DNA from: Bacteroidota bacterium
GTDB taxonomy: Bacteria; Bacteroidota; Bacteroidia; Flavobacteriales; Flavobacteriaceae
Length of the DNA: 64,000 nucleotides
Direction: 5' to 3'
Assembly: GCA_023386585.1 (NCBI GenBank)
Contig: JAEWJM010000028.1
Span: 1 to 64,000, forward strand
The first letter of the stretch is position 1; the number at the start of each line of letters is the position of its first letter. Positions 42,420 to 51,727 of the stretch are shown here, piece by piece. A program made the translations under genes and the position numbers. A model generated the notes under the pieces. The model searched no databases. It saw only the letters and a list, made by a program, of their open reading frames with translations, and had not been told where the DNA came from.

Positions 42420-45400
42420 ATGAGCACCAGATTTACAGAATATAAAGGACTTGACTTACCCGGAATTGCCGATGAAGTCCTTGCGTTCTGGAAGAAAGAA
42501 AACATATTCGAAAAAAGCATCACCACACGCGAAGGAAACGAGCCGTTCGTCTTTTTTGAAGGGCCGCCGTCTGCAAACGGACTTCCCGGAATTCATCACG
42601 TGATGGCGCGCGCGATCAAAGATATTTTTTGCCGATATAAAACCCAAAAAGGCTTTCAGGTAAAAAGAAAAGCCGGCTGGGATACGCATGGCCTTCCCGT
42701 TGAGCTGGGCACTGAAAAAGAACTCGGAATTACCAAGGAAGACATTGGCAAGACAATTTCGATCGAAGAATATAATGCCGCGTGTCGGAAAACGGTTATG
42801 CGCTATACCGATGTCTGGAACGACCTTACCGAAAAAATGGGTTACTGGGTTGATATGTCGGAACCATACGTCACTTACAAATCGAAGTACATGGAGTCGG
42901 TTTGGTGGCTTCTCAAGCAGATTTACGACAAAGGCCTGATGTATAAAGGCTACACGATCCAGCCTTATTCGCCAAAATCGGGAACGGGATTGAGCTCGCA
43001 TGAGGTCAACCAGCCCGGCGCTTACCGCGATGTAACCGATACAACGATTGTTGCGCAGTTCAAGGTTTTGCCCGATATGCTGGCACAACTTGGGCGCATT
43101 TTCGGTTGCGGCAATCTGTCTGATGAAACTTTTTTCCTGGCCTGGACGACCACGCCATGGACATTGCCTTCAAATACTGCGCTGACAGTCGGCCCAAAAA
43201 TCGATTATGTGTTGGTGTCGACATACAACCAATATACTTTCGAACCGACAAATGTGATCTTGGCGAAGTCGCTTGTCGCAAAACAATTTGCGTCGAAATA
43301 TAATGAAGTCGACAATCCGGCCGAGCTTGCGCAGTACAAGGAAGACGACAAAAAAATACCATTTTACATTGTTGGTGAAGTCAAAGGCGCTGATCTTGTT
43401 GGAATCCGCTACGAGCAATTGCTGCCTTTCGTTCTTCCGTATGAAAATGCTGAAAACGCTTTCAGGGTGATTTCGGGTGATTTTGTAACTACAGAAGATG
43501 GAACCGGAATCGTCCATACCGCGCCGACATTTGGTGCCGACGATGCCCGTGTAGCCAAGGAAGCTACTCCGGAAGTTCCGCCTATGCTGGTGCTTGACGC
43601 GAATGGAAACCCCGTTCCGTTGGTTGATCTTCAGGGTAAATTCATTTCGGGACTTGGCGAATTGTCCGGGAAATTTGTCAAAAACGAATATTATGAAGCG
43701 GGTGAAGCTCCGGAAAAGTCGGTTGATGTAGAAATCGCCATCCGACTGAAAGAGGAAAACCGAGCTTTTAAAGTTGAAAAATACGTACACAGCTATCCGC
43801 ACAGCTGGCGAACCGACGAACCGTTGCTGTATTATCCGCTCGATTCGTGGTTCATAAAGATCACAGATGTGCGCGACCGTATGTCGGATCTCAATGATAC
43901 TATCAACTGGAAGCCGAAAGCGACCGGCGAAGGCCGTTTTGGAAACTGGCTGAAAAACGCCAATGACTGGAATCTTTCGAGGTCGCGTTATTGGGGAATT
44001 CCGCTTCCGATCTGGCGCACCGAAGACAAAACCGAAGAACTCATAATTGGTTCTGTTGGGCAGCTATACGATGAAATCGAAAAATCGGTTGCCGCCGGAT
44101 TTCAAAAAGACAATCCGTTTGAAGGTTTTGAAATCGGAAATATGTCTGAGGACAACTACGACAAAGTTGACCTGCACAAGAATATAGTCGACAACATTAC
44201 GCTGGTATCGCCTTCCGGCAAGCCAATGACACGAGAAAGCGACCTGATCGATGTTTGGTTCGATTCGGGTTCGATGCCGTATGCGCAATGGCATTATCCA
44301 TTCGAGAACCGCGACAAGATCGACGGGAATAAAGATTTCCCTGCCGACTTCATCGCCGAAGGTGTCGATCAGACACGCGGCTGGTTTTATACACTTCACG
44401 CAATCGCGACGTTGGTATTTGATACCGTAGCGTACAAAAATGTGGTTTCGAACGGACTGGTGCTTGATAGGAACGGCCAGAAAATGTCGAAACGCCTCGG
44501 TAATGCGGTGGATCCGTTTACGACAATCGCTGAGTACGGTCCCGATGCCACCCGTTGGTACATGATCTCGAATGCGAATCCGTGGGACAACCTCAAATTT
44601 GATATCGAAGGAATCGCAGAAGTACGAAGGAAATTCTTCGGAACGCTCTACAACACCTATTCGTTCTTTGCACTTTATGCCAATATCGATAATTTCTCGT
44701 TCTCTGAATCGGAAGTTCCGTTGTCGGAAAGGCCGGAAATCGATCGCTGGATTCTTTCCGAATTGCATACGCTGATCGCCGATGTCGATGCATTTTATGC
44801 CGATTACGAGCCGACGAAAGCAGCCCGTGCAATTTCTGACTTCGTTCAGGAAAACCTGAGCAATTGGTACGTTCGACTGTGTCGCCGCCGTTTCTGGAAG
44901 GGCGAATACGGAACGGATAAGATTGCGGCTTATCAAACGTTATATACTTGCCTGATCACGGTTGCAAAACTGGCTGCGCCGATCGCACCGTTCTATATGG
45001 ACAGGCTGTACCGCGACCTTTCGCGCGTGACGCAGAACGCTACGGCCGAGAGTGTTCACCTGGCAAATTGGCCCGAATTCGTTGAAAACTTTGTTGATAA
45101 ATCACTTGAGGGCAAAATGCAGAAAGCGCAGACAATTTCATCGCTTGTACTGTCGCTGCGCAAGAAGGAAATGATCAAGGTGCGCCAACCACTGCAAAAG
45201 GTAATGATTCCAGTACTTGACGACAAACAACGGACTGAAATTGAGGCGGTTTCAGACCTCATAAAAGCCGAAGTCAATGTTAAGGAGATCGAACTCATCG
45301 ACGATGCGTCGGGTGTTCTGGTAAAGAAAATTAAGCCGCATTTCAAAAATTTAGGTCCGCGCTTCGGAAAAGACATGAGCCTGATTTCCAGAGCGATACA

Positions 45401-45836
45401 GGATTTAGACGCTTTGCAGATCAATCAATTTGACAAGCAAGGCGAACTGGAAATTGTTATCTCGGGAAAAAGTATAATTTTATCCTTGGAAGACGTCGAA
45501 ATCACCTCGGAAGATATTCCGGGTTGGCTGGTCGCAAAAGCAGGCGGAATCACCGTTGCGCTAGACATAACTGTTACCGAGGAACTTAAGATGGAAGGCA
45601 TCGCAAGGGAACTCGTAAACCGAATCCAGAACCTAAGAAAGGATTCAGGTTTGGAAGTGACCGACAAAATTGGCGTTGTGCTTCAAAAGGACGAATTGCT
45701 TGAAGAATCGGTGGCCGCGAATGAAGATTACATCAAATCGGAAACCCTTACGGGAAGCCTGCGGTTTGAAGAGCAAATTGACGGAATGGAAGTAGAATTC
45801 GATAACATCAAAACCAGAATACTAATTACAAAATAA
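42420..45836 (+). CDS. ileS: Isoleucine-tRNA ligase, type 2 (eukaryote-like), with altered GIHH signature
   Basis: This 1138-residue enzyme is much longer than the ~930-residue bacterial type 1 form and matches IleRS2. The class I signature region reads GPPSANGLPGIHH (48-60); aligned to the usual PPTANGLPHIGH, the HIGH motif is changed to GIHH, i.e. His and Gly swapped. KMSKR is intact (GQKMSKRLGN). The editing domain, anticodon-binding region and a long C-terminal extension follow. It charges tRNA-Ile. IleRS2 enzymes resist mupirocin, and GxHH variants are reported to be especially resistant. It heads an operon with the dksA-like and lspA genes. Confidence 0.95.
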   Translation: MSTRFTEYKGLDLPGIADEVLAFWKKENIFEKSITTREGNEPFVFFEGPPSANGLPGIHHVMARAIKDIFCRYKTQKGFQVKRKAGWDTHGLPVELGTEKELGITKEDIGKTISIEEYNAACRKTVMRYTDVWNDLTEKMGYWVDMSEPYVTYKSKYMESVWWLLKQIYDKGLMYKGYTIQPYSPKSGTGLSSHEVNQPGAYRDVTDTTIVAQFKVLPDMLAQLGRIFGCGNLSDETFFLAWTTTPWTLPSNTALTVGPKIDYVLVSTYNQYTFEPTNVILAKSLVAKQFASKYNEVDNPAELAQYKEDDKKIPFYIVGEVKGADLVGIRYEQLLPFVLPYENAENAFRVISGDFVTTEDGTGIVHTAPTFGADDARVAKEATPEVPPMLVLDANGNPVPLVDLQGKFISGLGELSGKFVKNEYYEAGEAPEKSVDVEIAIRLKEENRAFKVEKYVHSYPHSWRTDEPLLYYPLDSWFIKITDVRDRMSDLNDTINWKPKATGEGRFGNWLKNANDWNLSRSRYWGIPLPIWRTEDKTEELIIGSVGQLYDEIEKSVAAGFQKDNPFEGFEIGNMSEDNYDKVDLHKNIVDNITLVSPSGKPMTRESDLIDVWFDSGSMPYAQWHYPFENRDKIDGNKDFPADFIAEGVDQTRGWFYTLHAIATLVFDTVAYKNVVSNGLVLDRNGQKMSKRLGNAVDPFTTIAEYGPDATRWYMISNANPWDNLKFDIEGIAEVRRKFFGTLYNTYSFFALYANIDNFSFSESEVPLSERPEIDRWILSELHTLIADVDAFYADYEPTKAARAISDFVQENLSNWYVRLCRRRFWKGEYGTDKIAAYQTLYTCLITVAKLAAPIAPFYMDRLYRDLSRVTQNATAESVHLANWPEFVENFVDKSLEGKMQKAQTISSLVLSLRKKEMIKVRQPLQKVMIPVLDDKQRTEIEAVSDLIKAEVNVKEIELIDDASGVLVKKIKPHFKNLGPRFGKDMSLISRAIQDLDALQINQFDKQGELEIVISGKSIILSLEDVEITSEDIPGWLVAKAGGITVALDITVTEELKMEGIARELVNRIQNLRKDSGLEVTDKIGVVLQKDELLEESVAANEDYIKSETLTGSLRFEEQIDGMEVEFDNIKTRILITK

Positions 45837-45842
45837 GATAAA

Positions 45843-46223
45843 ATGATAGATGAAAAAATCAGGTATTCGGATGCGGACCTGGCAGAGTTCAAGGAAATTA
45901 TCCTAAAAAAAATCGAAAAGGCACAAAACGACCTCGATCTTATAAAGAGCGCTTATATGAATGACCTTAACAACGGAACCGACGACACGTCGCCAACGTT
46001 CAAGGCATTCGAGGAAGGAAGCGAAACGATGTCGAAAGAAGCCAACTCCCAGCTCGCGATCCGTCAGGAGAAGTTTATTCGCGACCTGAAAAACGCGCTT
46101 TTCCGCGTAGAAAACAAAACTTATGGCATTTGCAAAGTGACCGGAAAACTGATCAGCAAAGAAAGGCTTAAGATCGTACCGCATGCTACAATGAGCATCG
46201 AGGCGAAAAACCTACAGCGCTAA
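45843..46223 (+). CDS. TraR/DksA-family protein lacking the zinc-finger cysteines
   Basis: This 126-residue protein has the DksA-type layout: an N-terminal coiled coil (FKEIILKKIEKAQNDLDLIKSAYM), an acidic tip, a second helix, and the zinc-finger-like end YGICKVTGKLISKERLKIVPHATMSI. In classical DksA this region has four Cys; here only one remains (ICKVTGKLI), so no Zn site is expected. It may still bind RNA polymerase. It lies 6 bp after ileS and upstream of lspA, a set kept together in many Bacteroidota. Confidence 0.88.
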   Translation: MIDEKIRYSDADLAEFKEIILKKIEKAQNDLDLIKSAYMNDLNNGTDDTSPTFKAFEEGSETMSKEANSQLAIRQEKFIRDLKNALFRVENKTYGICKVTGKLISKERLKIVPHATMSIEAKNLQR

Positions 46224-46252
46224 CACGAAAACCGATCGCAATTTTAATACTG

Positions 46253-46306
46253 GCTCCCTGAAATTTACCCTGCAGCGCAGCGAAATTCAGGGAGCTATTT
46301 TCTTTT
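46253..46306 (+). terminator. Hairpin between dksA-like gene and lspA
   Basis: The 10-bp stem GCTCCCTGAA / TTCAGGGAGC (46253-46262 and 46286-46295) with a long loop is followed by TATTTTCTTTT on the plus strand. Because lspA has its own -7 element just downstream, this is probably a partial or full terminator of ileS-dksA. Confidence 0.65.
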
Positions 46307-46327
46307 GAATGCTTAAGGCAATTGTCT

Positions 46328-46335
46328 TACTTTTG
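46328..46335 (+). promoter_or_regulatory. -7 element of lspA
   Basis: TACTTTTG, a perfect TAnnTTTG, is 19 bp before the chosen start at 46355, with a TTG (46305-46307) 20 bp further upstream as a possible -33 element. Confidence 0.65.
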
Positions 46336-46354
46336 CGCCATTAAAATCTACCCG

Positions 46355-46999
46355 ATGTCATTAAGGAAAGCTTACCTTCTCATCTTCATCATTCTGTTGG
46401 TCGACCAGGTTTCGAAAATTTATATCAAGACTAACTTTGTCCTGGGAGAAGAAGTTTCCGTTTTCAAATGGTTCAAAATACTTTTCATCGAAAACGAGGG
46501 AATGGCTTGGGGAACGGTTATTCCCGGCGCATACGGAAAGCTTTTCCTGACGATTTTCCGAATTTTCGCCGTTGCCGGAATTGGCTATTGGCTTTGGGAT
46601 TCAGTGCGGAAAAACGGCTCGAATTATCTTATCGTCGCCATCGCGCTGATCTTTGCCGGTGCTTTCGGAAATATAATCGATTCGGTTTTTTACGGAATCA
46701 TATTCAGCGACAGCCATCATCAGTTGGCAACGCTTTTCGCGGATGATCCGTACGGAAAGCTATTTCATGGAAAAGTTGTCGACATGCTGTATTTCCCGAT
46801 TTGGGAAGGCCAGTTGCCGCAATGGCTTCCGATTTATGGCGGAAAAGATTTTACTTTTTTCAATGCGATCTTTAATATTGCCGACATGGCGATCTCAACA
46901 GGCGTTGGAATCCTGATTGTTTTCAACAGGAAAGCATTCCACAAACACACTGCAGAGACCAACTTGCGCGAGGAAGCCGATTCGAATCAGAATTTATAG
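46355..46999 (+). CDS. lspA: Lipoprotein signal peptidase (signal peptidase II)
   Basis: Started at MSLRKAYLLIFIILLVDQVSK (214 aa). It has the LspA pattern VDQVSKIYI near the N-terminus, AGAFGNIIDSVFYG with the first catalytic Asp and FNIADMAISTG with the second, plus four membrane helices. It cleaves prolipoproteins at the lipobox, so it serves the several lipoproteins in this window. Its last 13 bp overlap the convergent folate gene. Confidence 0.96.
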   Translation: MSLRKAYLLIFIILLVDQVSKIYIKTNFVLGEEVSVFKWFKILFIENEGMAWGTVIPGAYGKLFLTIFRIFAVAGIGYWLWDSVRKNGSNYLIVAIALIFAGAFGNIIDSVFYGIIFSDSHHQLATLFADDPYGKLFHGKVVDMLYFPIWEGQLPQWLPIYGGKDFTFFNAIFNIADMAISTGVGILIVFNRKAFHKHTAETNLREEADSNQNL

Positions 47000-47550
47000 A
47001 CCGCATCGGGCGTTGCCACGAAGTCAAGCGGAATATCAAACTCCGAAACGTCGCTGATTTCCTGCTCCGGACCGAAGAACGAAAGGCCGACTTTCACCGT
47101 TTCCGGATTGCACTCCGACAAAAACCGATCGTAAAATCCCTTTCCATACCCAACGCGCTGGCCGGTTTTATCGAACGCCAATAGCGGGACAAACACAGCT
47201 TGGATCGTCGTGACCGGAACCAATTCGCCCGAAACAGGCTCGGGAATTCCCAAATGATTCGAGACAAGTTCCGTGTTTTCCGTCAGCAGGAAGTGGTTCA
47301 TCGTCGAGAGAACAAAATTACTTTTTGAAACAACCGCGTGTTTGTCTTTGCCTGCAAGAAGATGCAAAATAAACTCGGTGTTCACTTCGTTATTATGCGA
47401 AATCGGCAAAAACACGTGGAAGTAATCCAAGTGCCAAAGCGGTAAAAGCAGTAGCCGGTTGGCAATAGCCACACTCATCGAGTCAACTTCTTCCGCCGCA
47501 AACCGAAGCCGCAATTCCCGATATTTTTTCCTGATTTCTTTCTTGGTCAC
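46987..47550 (-). CDS. 5-formyltetrahydrofolate cyclo-ligase
   Basis: I choose the GTG at 47550 as the start (187 aa, VTKKEIRKKYRELRLRF), because family members begin with this helix; the longer frame would extend into the uvrC control region. The C-terminal ATP/folate segment VPLLAFDKTGQRVGYGKGFYDRFL is diagnostic. The enzyme converts 5-formyl-THF to 5,10-methenyl-THF using ATP. It overlaps the end of lspA by 13 bp and is divergent from uvrC. Confidence 0.9.
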   Translation of the reverse strand: MTKKEIRKKYRELRLRFAAEEVDSMSVAIANRLLLLPLWHLDYFHVFLPISHNNEVNTEFILHLLAGKDKHAVVSKSNFVLSTMNHFLLTENTELVSNHLGIPEPVSGELVPVTTIQAVFVPLLAFDKTGQRVGYGKGFYDRFLSECNPETVKVGLSFFGPEQEISDVSEFDIPLDFVATPDAVYKF

Positions 47551-47622
47551 TGCAAACAAGTTTGGCCGTAAATTTAAGCAAATAAGCCTGTTGCTTCGCC
47601 CGTGTCCGCTTTTCAAATTCAC

Positions 47623-47630
47623 TAACTTTG
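47623..47630 (+). promoter_or_regulatory. -7 element of uvrC, only 4 bp before ATG
   Basis: TAACTTTG is a perfect TAnnTTTG. The uvrC ATG (47635) begins 5 bp after its last base. Transcription starts a few bp downstream of such elements, so the transcript would start at or near the A of ATG (leaderless). Confidence 0.55.
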
Positions 47631-47634
47631 CCTT

Positions 47635-49440
47635 ATGGAGCAAACGCCCTTAGCAATCCAGATTCAAACCCTTCCGACAAATCCCGGAATTTACCAGTAT
47701 TTCGACAAGGACGGCCGCATTTTGTATGTCGGCAAAGCCAAAAATATTCGCAAACGCGTGTCTTCGTACTTTAATAAAAAGCACGATTCCGGAAGAATAA
47801 ATGTGATGGTGCGTAAGATCTATGAAATACGCCACATCGTTGTTCCGACTGAAACCGACGCGCTGCTGCTCGAAAACAGCCTGATCAAAAATCTGCAGCC
47901 ACGGTATAACGTCGCACTCAAAGACGACAAAACCTATCCGTGGATCTGCATCAAGAACGAACCGTTTCCGCGGATTTTCTCAACCCGGAACCGAATTAAG
48001 GACGGATCGGAATATTTCGGCCCATACACGAGTTTTAAGACGGTTTATACGATTTTGGACATGATCCGGGAGCTTTATTCGCTACGGACGTGCAATTACG
48101 ATCTCAACGAAGCCAACATTAAAAGCGGCAAGTACAAAGTCTGCCTGGAATACCACATCGGCAACTGCAAAGGCCCGTGCGAAGGACTCGAGCCTTTTTC
48201 TGAGTACCAGCGCCACGTTGACCTCATCCGTGAAATCCTGAAAGGCAATTTCAAACAGAGCCTTCGCGAATTTAAAAGCGAAATGGTGCGCCTCGCATCC
48301 GAAATGAAATTTGAGGAAGCGCAGCGGATGAAAGAGAAAATTTCGGTTCTCGAAAACTACCAATCGCGCTCCACGGTTGCGAACCCCAAATTGACAAACA
48401 TCGACGTATTCTCAATCATTTCAGACGAGTCGGCCGCCTACGTCAATTTTCTGGAAATTGCACATGGCTCGATTATCCGCTCCTTTACGATGGAGTTGAA
48501 AAAGAAACTCGAAGAAACCGATGTCGAGCTTCTTGAGCTTGCGATCACGGAAATGCGCGAGCGGTTCGGACTCCAATCAAAGGAAATCGTTGTTCCTTTT
48601 CCGGTTGATATTGCGGCAAACGTAAAAGTTACCGTTCCGCAGCTTGGCGACAAAAAGGAAATCCTCGAGCTTTCGATACGCAACGCCAAATATTTCCGGC
48701 TTGAGCAACTTAAGCAGATCCAGATCATCGATCCCGACCGGCATACGAACCGGATCATGGCGCAAATGAAAAAGGACCTCAGGTTGCCAACGGAGCCGCG
48801 CCATATAGAATGTTTTGACAATTCGAACATCCAGGGATCGAATCCGGTGGCGGCGTGCGTGGTTTTTAAGGACGGAAAGCCCTGCAAGAAAGAATACAGG
48901 CATTTCAACATTAAATCTGTGGAAGGCCCGAACGATTTTGCCTCGATGGAGGAAGTCGTCTTCAGGCGTTACCGACGAATGCTCGACGAGGAAAAGCCGC
49001 TGCCGCAACTGATCGTCATCGACGGCGGGAAAGGCCAATTATCATCGGCATTGAAAAGTCTGGAAGCGCTTGGCTTGCGCGGAAAAATTTCAATTATCGG
49101 AATCGCCAAAAGGCTGGAGGAGCTTTTTTATCCCGACGATCCGGTTCCGCTTTACCTCGATAAGAAATCGGAAACCTTAAAAATAATCCAGCAACTCCGG
49201 AACGAGGCACACCGTTTCGGGATTTCGCACCACCGTGACAAGCGAAGCAAAAGTGCGCTGCAAACTTCGGTAGAAACAATACCGGGAATCGGCGAAAAAA
49301 CGATGCTGACGTTGATCAAACATTTCAAATCGGTTAAGAGAATGACACAGGCTTCTGAAAAAGAACTCAGCGACGTCGTCGGCCTTTCAAAAGCCAAAAA
49401 AATTATCGACTTTTACAAAACCATTCTCAAACAGCCATGA
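47635..49440 (+). CDS. uvrC: Excinuclease ABC subunit C
   Basis: This 601-residue UvrC has the GIY-YIG nuclease at the N-terminus (GIYQYFDKDGRILYVGKAKNIRKRV), a UVR motif region (REFKSEMVRLASEMKFEEAQRMKEKI), the RNase-H-like C-terminal nuclease (IECFDNSNIQGSNPVAACVVFKDGKP, LIVIDGGKGQL) and terminal helix-hairpin-helix motifs (IPGIGEKTMLTLIKHF, VVGLSKAKKI). It makes both incisions in nucleotide excision repair with UvrAB. A leaderless transcript is possible. Its end overlaps the next gene by 4 bp. Confidence 0.97.
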   Translation: MEQTPLAIQIQTLPTNPGIYQYFDKDGRILYVGKAKNIRKRVSSYFNKKHDSGRINVMVRKIYEIRHIVVPTETDALLLENSLIKNLQPRYNVALKDDKTYPWICIKNEPFPRIFSTRNRIKDGSEYFGPYTSFKTVYTILDMIRELYSLRTCNYDLNEANIKSGKYKVCLEYHIGNCKGPCEGLEPFSEYQRHVDLIREILKGNFKQSLREFKSEMVRLASEMKFEEAQRMKEKISVLENYQSRSTVANPKLTNIDVFSIISDESAAYVNFLEIAHGSIIRSFTMELKKKLEETDVELLELAITEMRERFGLQSKEIVVPFPVDIAANVKVTVPQLGDKKEILELSIRNAKYFRLEQLKQIQIIDPDRHTNRIMAQMKKDLRLPTEPRHIECFDNSNIQGSNPVAACVVFKDGKPCKKEYRHFNIKSVEGPNDFASMEEVVFRRYRRMLDEEKPLPQLIVIDGGKGQLSSALKSLEALGLRGKISIIGIAKRLEELFYPDDPVPLYLDKKSETLKIIQQLRNEAHRFGISHHRDKRSKSALQTSVETIPGIGEKTMLTLIKHFKSVKRMTQASEKELSDVVGLSKAKKIIDFYKTILKQP

Positions 49441-51650
49441 AAAAAACGGCGCTGCTCGTCCTAACACTCCTGACTTTCATTGCGTCCTTTTCACAAGAGC
49501 AGAAAAAACCCCTGAAAGTTGGATTGGTTTTGAGCGGCGGCGGTGCGAAAGGGTTTGCACATATTGGCGTACTCAAAGTCCTCGAGGAAGCCGGAGTTGA
49601 AATCAGTTACATCGGCGGTACGAGCATGGGCGCGGTGGTCGGCGGATTGTATGCATCGGGTTATAATGCCTCACAGATAGATTCGATATTCAAGGCAACC
49701 GATTTCGATGCGCTGCTTCAGGATTTCATCCCGCGATCGTCCAAAAATTTTTACGGGAAACGCAACGATGAACTCTACGCGGTTTCGCTTCCGTTTGATA
49801 ATTTCCGAATTGGCATTCCGACGGCGCTTTCCAAAGGATTGTATAACTACAACCTGCTTACAAAACTTACCCACAATGTTAGGCACGTGCGCGATTTCAG
49901 CAAGCTTCCGATTCCGTTCCTGTGTATTGCAACCGATATCGAAACCGGCCAGGAGGTCGTACTTGACAAAGGCTATCTTCCGCAGGCCATGGCGGCAAGT
50001 TCGGCATTTCCGTCACTTTTTACACCGGTTGAAATCGACGGACGCGTACTGATCGATGGTGGCGTGACGAATAATTACCCGATCGACGAGCTCAAAAAAC
50101 GCGGCGCCAATTACATTATCGGTGTCGACGTCCAGGATGAGCTGAAGGACCGAAATTCGCTTAACGACGCAACGCGGATCCTGGTTCAGATTTCCAATTT
50201 ACAGATGATCCAGCGGATGAATGAGAAACGAGCACAAACCGATCTTTATATTCGTCCTGACATCAGCAATTACGGGGTAATTTCATTCGACGAAGGAAAG
50301 GAGATAGTCAGAAAAGGCGAAGAAGGTGCGTTCGCTGTTTTTGAAAAACTGAAGCAGCTCGCAGACCAGCAAAAGCCTTACAAAAAACCGGCTGCTTCCG
50401 TAAAAACCGATTCGATTAACATCACAAACATCAGCGTTAATAAACTTGACAATTTCACCCGTTCGTACATTTTGGGAAAACTTCGGTTGCGCCCCTGCAC
50501 GAGGATCGGTTATGACGACCTGAAAAACGGAATTGACAATCTTTCGGCAACACAGAACTTCAGTACGATCAATTACTCGCTCGAAGGAAATCCATCAGGA
50601 GGCGACGATCTTAAACTCAACCTTGCCGAAAATTCGGTGAAAACCTACCTGAAATTTGGCGTTCATTATGACGGACTTTATAAAACGGGGATTCTGGCCA
50701 ATTTGACCCAAAAGAATCTGTTCGTTAAGAATGATGTGATGTCGTTCGACCTTATTCTTGGAGACAACTTCCGTTACAACCTTGATTATTATGTCGACAA
50801 TGGCTTTTATTTCAGCTTTGGTTTCAAATCGAGGTACAATCGGTTCAACCGGAATTTGGAAACCGATTTCCGCGACGGCGGCCTGCTGAATGAACTTGGA
50901 TTGAATTCGATCAACATTGATTTTACCGATTTCAGCAACCAGGCTTACGTCCAGACGGTTTTTATCCAAAAGTTCCTTGTCGGCGCCGGCCTCGAACTGA
51001 AAAACCTGAAAATAAAATCGGAAACGCTTCAGTCGACGGAGCCGGTATTTGAAAACAGCAGCTACCTTAGCCTTTTCGGATATTTAAAATACGATTCTTT
51101 CGACAACCGCTATTTTCCGAAACACGGTTGGTATTTTTCCGGTGATTACCAATATTATTTCCAGTCGTCCGATTTTACGGGCGATTTTAACCGCTTTTCG
51201 ATCGTCAAGGCAGACGCCGGGATCGCGCAATCGTTCTTCAAAAAATGGAGCGTAAAGGTGCAATCGGAATGGGGATTTTCGATTGGCGAAGACAGCGTTT
51301 CCTTTTTTGATTTCATCCTCGGAGGCTACGGTTTCAATACGATAAACAACATCCGTCAATTTTATGGCTACGATTTCCTGAGCCTATCAGGGGACAGTTA
51401 TCTAAAAGTTGCCGGCACGCTCGATTATGAAATCTTCCGCAAGCACCACCTTAATTTTGCTGCAAACGCTGCAATTATCGACGATAACCTTTTCGAAACC
51501 AGCAATTGGCTTTCGAAAAACAAGCGCTACTCCGGTTATGCCATCGGATACGGACTTGAATCGATTGTCGGCCCTATCGAAGTGAAGTACACCTGGTCAC
51601 CCGAACTCTCCCACGGATACACCTGGTTTAGCATCGGATTCTGGTTTTAG
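49437..51650 (+). CDS. Patatin-like phospholipase fused to Omp85-type barrel
   Basis: This 737-residue protein has a signal peptide (1-20), a patatin domain (about 25-260) with oxyanion GGGAKG (34-39), nucleophile GTSMG (61-65) and the DGG catalytic Asp, a POTRA-like linker (about 320-400) and a C-terminal ~16-strand Omp85/BamA-type barrel ending in WFSIGFWF. This matches the PlpD-type (type Vd) autotransporter architecture, which places a lipase at or beyond the outer membrane. The start overlaps the uvrC stop by 4 bp (ATGA), so translation is coupled. Confidence 0.92.
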   Translation: MKKTALLVLTLLTFIASFSQEQKKPLKVGLVLSGGGAKGFAHIGVLKVLEEAGVEISYIGGTSMGAVVGGLYASGYNASQIDSIFKATDFDALLQDFIPRSSKNFYGKRNDELYAVSLPFDNFRIGIPTALSKGLYNYNLLTKLTHNVRHVRDFSKLPIPFLCIATDIETGQEVVLDKGYLPQAMAASSAFPSLFTPVEIDGRVLIDGGVTNNYPIDELKKRGANYIIGVDVQDELKDRNSLNDATRILVQISNLQMIQRMNEKRAQTDLYIRPDISNYGVISFDEGKEIVRKGEEGAFAVFEKLKQLADQQKPYKKPAASVKTDSINITNISVNKLDNFTRSYILGKLRLRPCTRIGYDDLKNGIDNLSATQNFSTINYSLEGNPSGGDDLKLNLAENSVKTYLKFGVHYDGLYKTGILANLTQKNLFVKNDVMSFDLILGDNFRYNLDYYVDNGFYFSFGFKSRYNRFNRNLETDFRDGGLLNELGLNSINIDFTDFSNQAYVQTVFIQKFLVGAGLELKNLKIKSETLQSTEPVFENSSYLSLFGYLKYDSFDNRYFPKHGWYFSGDYQYYFQSSDFTGDFNRFSIVKADAGIAQSFFKKWSVKVQSEWGFSIGEDSVSFFDFILGGYGFNTINNIRQFYGYDFLSLSGDSYLKVAGTLDYEIFRKHHLNFAANAAIIDDNLFETSNWLSKNKRYSGYAIGYGLESIVGPIEVKYTWSPELSHGYTWFSIGFWF

Positions 51651-51690
51651 CTTATTTGCTGCAAACGCTGTGATGTTATACAAAAAGCAA

Positions 51691-51698
51691 TATATTTG
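51691..51698 (+). promoter_or_regulatory. -7 element of the amino-acid permease gene
   Basis: TATATTTG, a perfect TAnnTTTG, is 29 bp before the start codon. Confidence 0.6.
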
Positions 51699-51727
51699 GA
51701 AATCATTAACCATCTAAACAGAATAGA

